Of a stretch of 64,000 bases of DNA, positions 1 to 9,100 are shown piece by piece (within the stretch, counting starts at the first letter, position 1; each line of letters opens with the position of its first letter). The position numbers and the translations under genes are program-made. The notes under the pieces were generated by a model. The model made no database searches, was not told the origin of the DNA, and saw only the letters and a list, made by a program, of their open reading frames with translations. The stretch is from positions 1 through 64,000 of the forward strand of contig NBBA01000005.1 of NCBI GenBank assembly GCA_002794785.1, in the 5' to 3' direction. The DNA is from Coniferiporia sulphurascens (taxonomy: Eukaryota > Basidiomycota > Agaricomycetes > Hymenochaetales > Hymenochaetaceae).

Positions 1-177
1 TAACCTAACCCTAACCCTAACCTAACCCTAACCCTAACCCTAACCCTAACCCTAACCCTAACCCTAACCCTAACCCTAACCCTAACCCTAACCCTAACCC
101 TAACCCTAACCCTAACCCTAACCCTAACCCTAACCCTAACCCTAACCCTAAAACCCTAACCCTAACCCTAACCCTAA
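1..177. repeat. Telomere repeat tract (CCCTAA)n
   Basis: Nearly perfect tandem CCCTAA units run from the first base. There is a slipped unit near the start and one variant (CCCTAAAACCC) near 147-156. The plus strand is the C-rich strand, so the chromosome end lies to the left and the G-rich strand runs 3' toward position 1. The TTAGGG-type repeat is usual for filamentous fungi. This is a true chromosome end or an assembly that reaches it. Confidence 0.97.
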
Positions 178-987
178 CTGACGACTAACCGTTGTCAGTC
201 TGGGTTACTGTATCCCAAGAATAGCTTATAAACTATTTTTGGAAGTCTTTTCGTATCAATTGATATGTCAGCAATTGGATAAACCCGATGGCTGGGTATT
301 GACGAAGCTTATAGTTTCGACGAGAGTAACCGGCCCGCAAGGGTCGGCGAAGTGCGCGTCGTAATTAGATGACTAAGTCCCCGGTGCTTTATCGGACCTA
401 TTGTTGAAGGCCATCACCGCCTATCGGCGGTGATCTCATGACCATCGCGGGAACACCGGCATATAGTCGGTCCTCGTGGTGGGTAGTGCGTGAGTTTTGC
501 CTCTACTCGGGCCGCAGTCCAGCGGCCGTAAGCAGTAGCTTCAAAGGAATAGGAGTGGGTGGATGATAACACCGAAGCAAGGAACTGTGGCGCTTCGCGC
601 CACAGGAGTCCCTCGACTGAATGCTGTCTCATCAGCAGGTCGTTTTCTTGCCCCTATGGATAATTGATGGAACCACAGTCTTCTCGACTCGTGACCCATA
701 TCAATAGATATGAACGGAGTATTTCACCATACTTCACTCAGATAGCGTGCAAGGAAGCGGCCTCGTGTTTAGTAACGGCCCCTTGCACTCTCCTGGTATG
801 GTGCCTTTGGCACCATCCTTGTAGTCGATTCTTCGCCTATAAAGAGCTGCAAAAAAGCACTGATGAGAACTCAGTTCGAAAGCTCAGGTTGCACACGCCG
901 TGCAACTGTTCTTTGCTTTCAGCCTCGTCCTCACCGACCTAGCTTTAAAAATCGCCTTCGGCGATTTTTCGTGTGTTGATTCCCCCC
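178..987 (+). ncRNA. Subtelomeric structured-RNA unit A (group I intron-like, candidate)
   Basis: A non-coding unit begins where the telomere repeat stops and ends in a C-rich run that merges into telomere repeats. Plus-strand hairpins include 330-336/341-347 with a GCAA loop, 413-421/426-434, 510-515/522-527, 798-805/809-816, and 947-955/961-969 with a C(UUCG)G loop. GNRA and UUCG loops read correctly only on this strand, which sets the RNA sense. GACTA at 371-375 can pair with TAGTC at 464-468, preceded by CATA. This resembles the P7 and J8/7 elements (R and S) of group I introns such as the Tetrahymena one. TAACCC of the last telomere repeat (169-174) can pair with GGGTTA at 202-207 across a CTGAC/GTCAG hairpin, like a P1 guide helix. 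No open reading frame looks real. Structured RNA is well supported; the group I assignment is inference and transcription is unknown. Confidence 0.6.
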
Positions 988-1009
988 ACCCTAACCCTAA
1001 CCCTAACCC
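988..1009. repeat. Interstitial telomere repeats between units A and B
   Basis: About three and a half CCCTAA units separate the two subtelomeric units. Unit B starts directly on the last CCC. This is what is expected if unit B once capped the chromosome, telomere repeats were added to it, and unit A was then placed on top. Confidence 0.9.
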
Positions 1010-1712
1010 GATGGCTGGGTATTGACGAAGCTTATAGTTTCGACGAGAGTAGCCGGTCCGAAAGGACCGGTGAAGTGCGCGTCTTAATTAGATGACTAAG
1101 TCCCCGGTGCTTTATCGGACTTATTGTTGAAGGCCATCGCCGCCTAACGGCGGCGATCTCATGACCATCGCGGGATCTCCGGCATATAGTCGGACCTCGT
1201 GGTGGGTAGTGCGTGAGTTTTGCCTCTACCCGGGCCGCAGTCCAGCGGCCATAAGTGGTAGCTTCAAAGGAATAGGAGTGGGTGGATGATAACACCGAAG
1301 CAAGGAACTGTGGCGCTTCGCGCCACAGGAGTTTCTCGACTGAATGCTGTCTCATCAGCAGGTCGTTTTCTTGCCCCTATGGATAATTGATGGAACCACA
1401 GTCTTCTCGACTCGTGACCCGTATCAATAGATATGAACGGAGTATTTCACCATACTTCACTCAGATAGCGTGCAAGGAAGCGGCCTAGTGTTTAGTAACG
1501 GCCCCTTGCACTCTCCTGGTGTGGCGCCTTCGGCGCCACCCTTGTAGTCGATTCTTCGCCTATAAAGAGCTGCAAAAAAGCACTGATGAGAACTCAGTTC
1601 AAAAGCTCAGGTTGCACACGCCATGCAACTGTTCTTTGCTTTCAGCCCCTGTCCTCACCGACATCTGCTTTAAAAATCACCTTCGGCGATTTTTCATGTG
1701 TTGATTCCCCCC
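1007..1712 (+). ncRNA. Subtelomeric structured-RNA unit B, 5'-truncated
   Basis: A second copy of the unit at roughly 96% identity by eye. It lacks the first ~106 bp of unit A (178-283) and starts abruptly on telomere sequence. The equivalent hairpins are 1053-1059/1064-1070 (GAAA loop), 1136-1144/1149-1157 and 1521-1528/1532-1539. The P7-like pair is GACTA 1094-1098 with TAGTC 1187-1191, and here the motif continues as AGTCGGACC, even closer to the classic group I S element. Many of the differences from unit A are paired changes that keep the stems. It ends in ACCCTAACCC at 1713-1722. Truncation only at the end facing the telomere suggests incomplete reverse transcription during end-joining, but that is inference. 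Confidence 0.6.
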
Positions 1713-1722
1713 ACCCTAACCC

Positions 1723-2385
1723 AGGTCTGCATTGGCTGCTACTTATACACATTTGACTACTTAAGGGCAGGTCAAATCTATAATAAACTACCAATCAGAA
1801 GCATGAAACAGTCATGACACCATTCCTATGTAATATGTCACCATACTGATGTAATATGGCATCATCACTCTAGAACCTTCTACTGTGATGTCATAGATCT
1901 AGAACTATCTGTGCCTGCTTACTACTGATCTGGTTGGCTTCCAATTACATCTTACATAATACTGTCTAAGCCTCTGACAAGACCATTTATAGAATATTCT
2001 GAGTGACTTCCACTTTTTCCTCATGCCCACTGTAAGGCACCTCACAGCTGTCTTGTGGCAAAATAGCCTATAGCAACCAACTCTCCTTGTAGCTACAAAA
2101 AAAATCTATCTCCAGACAGCTCAACTCAGCATCAAGCTCAGATCATGGCATTATGGTCTTCATCTTAATTGTAGTCGGTTCAGTACCATTCATCTATCTA
2201 CAGAGCTTCCGTCTTGAGGTCTCGTTAAGAGCAACCGCTTTGCGGCCAACGTGGCTCATACCCCGGGAGCTTTTCTACATTTCCAGTATCAGGCCTATCA
2301 TCTCAAAATGCACCTACGAGAAACGTCTTCATCCTCTTCCAAGTTATGACATATATTATTGGGACAGGCCAAGATGCTTAATCCT
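1723..2385. other. Subtelomeric spacer, no gene seen
   Basis: AT-rich sequence with a loose direct repeat of an ATGTAATATG-like motif near 1829-1860. No coding or RNA gene is supported. It is also the 3' flank of the convergent RAD1 gene. Confidence 0.6.
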
Positions 2386-5300
2386 CTACTCGCCTCGGTG
2401 CATAAATTCCCAGCATGCCTTCCCCGGCTCGTTCCCCAAAATATCCTGAACGTCAGGTAGACTCAATCCAGAGAACTCGCGCACAGTCCCGACCTTGCTC
2501 ATAACATACTTAACGTTCTTCGCAGTAATTCCAGGAAGTGCACGTAGCAGCTCCTCCGCCGCCTGATTCACACCCGCACCAGCTTCCGGGTCCTCCTCTG
2601 CCCCTACTGTAATTGCATGAGCTGCATCTGGCTCCATATGGTGCAGCTTGAGGTCATTAAAAATGTCAGCGGTGGCGTAAGGAGAGGACGACCAGAGGAT
2701 GCGCAGCCGTGGGAAGCTGAGGGTGAGGAGGACGAGTTTCGACTGAATAGACGTTACGACGATCGCATCAGAAGGAGGTTCTGTCAGCTGTTTCTTTACA
2801 GGATATTTTCCCGTGTATTTTGTGTGAGATTTTATCTCATCTACAATCTAAAACAAAAGTATTAGTTGATACAGCTAATGTTACATAAGTCGGCGAGCGC
2901 ACATCCAAAGAGAACGATTTATGCTCCTCGAACTCGATCAGGAGAATTGGTTGCTTGTAGTGCACCGACATGAGCTCGCATTGGGTATACCTGACCAGAG
3001 AATCCAGTTAAATGTCTCAAAATAAACTTGGTATAATGTACGCACAGTCTTCCCGAACTAAAGCTCTGCACCAAATCTGGTATACTTTTACGCTCCACAC
3101 AGATGTCGGGTGCTAGTATATAATCACCAACGGTGAGCGTCGCGGGTATGACGAGCAGTTTTGATGCATGTAGAAGAGATGGTAGTGTTGAACGAAACTC
3201 GCGCATATCAACGATAACCTGGGATGGCGTGGTGACCACTTGCTTGCCTCCCGCGATACGCGTGCTAATAGTTTTGATAATATTTTCACTTGTCGAGCCT
3301 GTGCGCCGGTCTTCAGTGAGGGCGATCACCATGTTCTATATTATAACGAACAATATGTAAGTGCATTAGAATATGTAGTGCTGGATTGACGCACCCCGCG
3401 CTCTTTAATCAGGCGCTCAAACGCCTCTTTCTCACGTCGAATTCCCGCAAGAAACTTATGTTCTTCGCAACTGTACTGATAAATCATGAAGTATACCCGT
3501 ACGGCGAGCCCTGGATTAGAGCCCCTATAACACTGCATTTCAAATAATATTAGTCCTGCGGGCCTGCCAAAAGTATGACTCGGGAAAACCACCTCTATCC
3601 GCCGAATGAAGTCCTGATTCGGCTCGTACATTATGATGAAGCGCGGCTTTATTTCATCAAGAACCTGATCATCAGTATCATCTGAGTATACGTGGAATAG
3701 GACCATCTGCTCAGGCGAAAGTAACCCATAATCGGAATCGAATTCATTATCATAAGCGCCGGACGCCATAGATGCGACAATTTCCTCGTCGACATTTATA
3801 GTAGGCAGCCGTAAAGGTCTGTCAAACGGCTCCGTTCCTTCTCGCAGGACATCATCGTCTTCATTATTGTCTAGGACATCAAAAACACCGTTTTGTAAGG
3901 ATAAACTGGAGGGAAAATATTGTCAGTCGGTAGGTCTTCGACAACCAGAATGATCCGTACAAATCGGCAATGTCGTCTGCCTCCGCACGCATCTCGCTTT
4001 CTCCAGATAAAATACCGAGTCTCTCTCGCTCCTTTGGGCCCAACCCGGTTTCTCGCGCAGATGGGCGCAATCCTGTAGAAATAGTCTCACTGGACTTATT
4101 TGTCTCCCCTTCACTCGATCGGGTACCCTTTACAAGCCCGGGCGCACCACCTCGGACCCGGCGACGACTCATACTTTTTTCCCTCATTAACGCATCTTTT
4201 CGTTTCAGCGCTTCGCTGAGCCCTTTCTGGACACCTGGAGCCACGTTTCCATCTGCTCCTGGGATCCTCCTTGCCGAGTTAACATCTTCACTCCTCGAAC
4301 CAGGTATTCTGGATGTCTCGACTCCCTCCTTCCTGTCCGCGGTTAGTTTAGATTTCCACAAGAGGTACAAGCGCAGACGCCGCTCCATCATGCGGTGCCC
4401 CCACTTCCCGCGCGGTGAGTGTCTGTCAAGTGAACCAAGATAGTCACTCAGGACCTCGCAAGTACGCTGATTTGAGCACATCACAAGCACAGTGTCCGTA
4501 CCAGGTATTACTATAGTAAATCAGTTAGATAGGGAATGCGGGCAGATACTAAAGCTCACAAGAGGAATTCGAACTTATAAGGCGAACCATTTCTTCTTCA
4601 ATTTCCTGTAGGACATCTGCAAGGAGACTCCACTTTGGCAATTCCTCTAGCACAGGTTCCATCCCCTTCGGGAGCCACTTCTTCCGAGCCGTCGGTTGTA
4701 CAGACGACTGCGTCTCATTTTTTCGGCTCTCTCTCGCGTCAGCTAGGCCTTCCACTTCATCCAGCGCCGCCCAAGCATCCTCGTCGTCAACAAGCTCAAC
4801 GTCATACTGTGCCTGCTTTAACTCTTTCTTCTTCTCTTCGTCCGTTCGCTTACCCGCAGAGATGTAGCACCGATGTTTCGCAGTTTGGAAAATCGTATGC
4901 GCAGCGTCCATGAATAGCCAGGGAGATTGGTGCTGACGTTTGCCCCCCGTCGCAGTTGCCGAGTTACTTGCGATAAGTGTCTCAAGATAGGCATGAAACG
5001 CAAGTGGATCGTATGATAAGAGATAGCTATTGCGGATACATTAGATATGTTACGCTCAACAAGGGCCCCTTGGTATGGACACATACTTGAGCAGATTACG
5101 CAGTGTAGCGAGATCACCAACAAGCTGCTTTGTTTTGGGTCCAACCTTATGCCAGACAGGGTCGAGCTGTCGCCTGACGATTGCGTTGAACGAGCGGAAG
5201 TATGCATTCTCAATGTTCAGGTCATCAAGCTCTAACTACTCTTAGTACATTAGCAACATCGCCTTCTCGCGCTTAGCGAACGGTCGTACCGTAGTATTTG

Positions 5301-6127
5301 AACGCTTGAGCTCCGCAAGTGTCGCAGTCATGCATTGCACGATTGAGTGATGAATGTCTTGCATGCTTCCTGATAATCCTTGATACAGCTCTATGACGTC
5401 CGCACGGCGGCGTTCGAGCGCACGCTTGATCTCCACATGAAATCGTGGATAAATATGTACGCGGCTTAGCTGAAGCTCTTTCATGATTGCTTTGAGTGGG
5501 TAGAAACCGCTCGTGATATGCTCAGGAGCATCGGAAAACGCCTTTACGCATCCCGCAGAGTTTTTCTCACGGAAAAGGCGGATGATGAAAGCTTCGAGAG
5601 AAAGGGCGGTGACCCTATCTCGCGCAAATGAGGGTCAACTTAGTGGACCGAGTGCTTGAGTCACGTACTTTTCAGCATGTAGAACTATAAGTGCTGTAAT
5701 CATCTCAGTTGGGATATCAGCCTGAAGCATATCAACAACGAGGATACGAGAGGTAACGGAGATTAGTCCCCCTTGTTTGTAAAGAACCTGCCTTCAAATC
5801 GGTCGTTACGAATGCCAGAATGGAAACCTCGCAGACACACCTCTCCTTCCTGCCCATTTCGTACCCAACAACTCGTAATCCCGGCTTTCTGCACCCCATG
5901 ATACCCAATTGTTCCCCAATGCTCGCCTCCTCTTCAGGGGACGCGTTAACGAGCAGGACGAGGTTCTGCGGACCGTCGTAAATTTGGAGGAGCGTGCAGA
6001 CGACCCTACGCAAACCAAGTCCCCGAGCTAGGATAATGAGGTCTGAAGTGGAGGGGTCATGGATGGTTTCAAGGATATGTTGATGGAAAGGTAGCAGAGA
6101 ACCAGCTTGAGACAAAGTGGTCGCCAT
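2386..6127 (-). CDS. RAD1: DNA repair structure-specific endonuclease Rad1/XPF (ERCC4 family)
   Basis: This is the catalytic subunit of the Rad1-Rad10 (XPF-ERCC1) nuclease, which cuts 5' of bubbles and flaps in nucleotide excision repair and single-strand annealing. Exons read in order on the minus strand: an N-terminal helicase-like region from the ATG at 6127 (SLLPFHQHILE, then ARGLGLRRVVCTLL); exons at about 5770-5250 (LSLEAFIIRLFREKNSAG, YPRFHVEIKRALERRRADV); a middle region 5200-3900; and the ERCC4 nuclease domain near 3330-2920 with VIVDMREFRSTLPSLLH and the ERKxxxD catalytic motif (VERKSIPD near 3075-3098). A C-terminal helix-hairpin-helix (LPGITAKNVKYVMSKVG) ends at the stop 2386-2388. 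Each frame break coincides with a GT-AG intron of about 50-60 bp, so the gene appears intact. It is the first protein gene from the telomere. Exon limits are approximate. Confidence 0.92.
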
Positions 6128-9100
6128 TTAGCCAGTCGCATACGGACAAGTTGCATTCATGCGACGTTCGTTTGTCGAGTGACACCCAAAGGGAGACGAG
6201 AACACCAGCCTTTTCAAGTATCCAGACGTCCTTTAAGTCTTTTTGAGGTCTATCAATCGGTTTCAACCATGAAAATGGTATTCAAATGGCGCTGGAGTAG
6301 CAATAAGACAAGCGTGGACGACGAACCGTATACAGTGTACCTATGTAACGGCTAACCCCGCAAGTGGGTTTAAACTCCGATATCTTGCGTTGCAAGAAAC
6401 CCTTCAACTTGAAACTACCCGCGAGGCTCGCCTGCGTCCTAATATTCTTGGGCCGACTCACCGACAAATTTCCAAAGTTGAGTGACAAAGAAAACTCTTT
6501 ATATTGGCTTTGTTTGCGACTTTACTTTTTATCACCGTTTCCCCGTCATTACGCTTCATCAAGACTATCTCACTGGAGACAGTGGCAGCAGCCTGAGTTA
6601 GTCCACCAGGAATCCGGGATCATCATCAAATTCATCATTAGAGAATCGAGTCGCGTTTAGCAAGGCCACCCTTTCTTTGGGATAGTATTTTCTCACATCT
6701 CGCCTTGATCACAGGACCCGTTCATCTTGCAAGTCGGTCCACTTCGAGAGCTTTTTCTATCGGCTATTGGGTCTGATGGTAGTAAAGGCTTGGGCGCGAC
6801 CGTCGTTGACGTTGCGCACGGCTGGATTTCTCGTAAATATGCTCATCGTTAGTATCTATCCGCTTTCCATCACACAACCCCAGCCTCCAGCACCGGAACT
6901 TAAGCTAACACTAGCTCCGCAAGCTTGATAGTGACGTGTGCATATGATCCTCTAAGGTCCCTTTACTGAGTCGATCATTTGGCTGCATCGTTGAAAAGTA
7001 CATATACGTTTTGCGTTCAAAGCACCCCTGCCCAGCCTCAGCTATTTCTATCTCAGTCACATTTTGCACAGTTGAATATGGCGTTTGTGTGCGACATTGC
7101 AGTCCAGCACGTTAGTTCTTTTGTGAACGAAGAACTCGTTTAACCTTGGCCTGAACTCTCGTAGTAGTGTGCGCAGAAACGATTATTAGTCAAACGCTGC
7201 ACGCATTGTTCGTAGCTTTTAGGACTTACAGCTTATAACTGTTCCTCTAAGGCTGCTGCTTGTGGTCTTCCTAGTTCTGAAGTACTCGTGCTGATTTCCC
7301 TCTCATAGCTGTGTGATTGACCTGGCCATACGGAGTTAGTCGCACAGCAGCAGCTTTAACCGTACAGATAGATCTCTGTACTTGTTGATTTCTGAAACAG
7401 TATAAATGAGTCCTTATATGTTGCTTGGTGATGTGTTCGCTATGCTTCGTGCTAAGGCATTAATCGCCAGATGATGTGATGGCCCTTCTGCCAGCGCGTG
7501 CAAGCCCAGACTAAAACATAGGTACCCGTGTGCCTCCGGATCTTGATCTTTTGGGTGGTGTGAAAAATTCCCGCCTGGTTCTCGGAAAAACGTGCCTACC
7601 TTCTTTCACGTGGACCTTTTCACTTGTCTGCCTGGATTCGACTATTTTCCATCGAAACACCCACAGAATCTTACTCCGAACTGCCGGGATATGTGTATCA
7701 AGCCCTCTTATTTTCCTCGAATGAAATCGTAAAAAATCGCCTAAAATGCAGTACGCCGTACACGGTATCCTCAGAACTGAAGGGCAGACCACGACCACAA
7801 CATGTAATCCTACCAAGGTCCAGTTCCGCTCAGAGAAGCACGACACCTAGACATTCACTCATGAGCAATACATTCCAAGCCCTCCGCCAGAACCGCGAGA
7901 ACTCAGATCACTGCTGCGTTCCAAGAACCTTGACCCAAAGTATGTGTCTGATACATCTCCCACATCTTGGGCGCCGAAAGAAAATACGAAAAATACGAGA
8001 TCATCTTCCATCCTAAAACGAGGCCTCATTGGAAGTTTAGTTCTTATTTGGGTGGGGTGAGGCGGCCTATGGTTACGTCCTTAGTATCCTCTATACAGCT
8101 AAAGGATATACAGTACACAAACGTCCGACCACCTTGACTATGTTCCATTCTCAACGGAACCCATAGCTTCTCATCTTCACACAATTATCTAAACCTCGGA
8201 CCTTCGTAGTAATAGTAGCTCCGATATATTGCTATTTCACAACGTTAAACAGACAAGGAACGTACTATTGTTGTCGAAATATGATTCCGTGTTTAGCACA
8301 CATTATCGGCAGGAAAATTACGACGTAAACGTACTAAAATGTGTTGGTGACAAAACTAGAAAGTTGAAATTAAGGCCACAAGGGACACCGAGGATTGTTT
8401 TCCTACAGACGAGTCAACCCTGCACCGCACGAGGGCTAGGATTCGGAGGTCAGGGTGCGTCGATCAGGAAGTCCGCTGGACTCGAGGAAGTTTCCGGCCC
8501 GTCGGCTTTGAATGTCCCAGGTATTCCCGGTGCAATGTTTGGTTACCGTCGGGATCTCATCATCTCAGGCTGCCCGTCATTTTAAAACACAATGTCCTAT
8601 GATAGTATTCGTATGTCGCGAGTTTAATACAATTCTTCATAACTAACTCTGAAAAACACGTACGCGAGTCAAAATATTACAGTATTACGGTGTAGATTTC
8701 ATGTTAATTGAACGACCCTTCTCAGAGTTGTATTTGGCACCATTCTTCTAATAGAATCAGCTATTAATTTCGGGCTTTCTCCGAAACTCTAACCCTCGGT
8801 CAGTCTTGCACATATCCTAGCGCTCGCCTCTGCCGCGTTTACGAATAGGTTATGATTCATATGGCCTAGACAGCCTACAGTATGCTAAGTATTACAACTT
8901 CACTTCGCTTTGTTTCTTTTTACATCCCCCAAAGAGGCACCCCATCTAGCTAACCCGTCTGGCTATCTACCCATCAGCTGCGAGGCACAGTGATCGGATA
9001 GGATCTACCCGACTCTGTTAATTAAGTGGGTAGTTTCCAATACACTACTGTTCGGTCGCGCCGCCAGCAGGGAGACGGAAAAGGTCCATCCATTGATGAT

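Noticed and set aside
414..1355. Two similar minus-strand frames (72 and 107 codons) in the subtelomeric units as a repeated gene
   Set aside because: They run through the RNA hairpins. Differences between copies follow base pairing rather than codon positions, and the lengths differ because of a stop in one copy.
2386..6127. RAD1 as a pseudogene because of many frame breaks
   Set aside because: Each break examined is removed by a GT-AG intron of normal fungal size and conserved family motifs continue on both sides, including the nuclease motif ERKxxxD.
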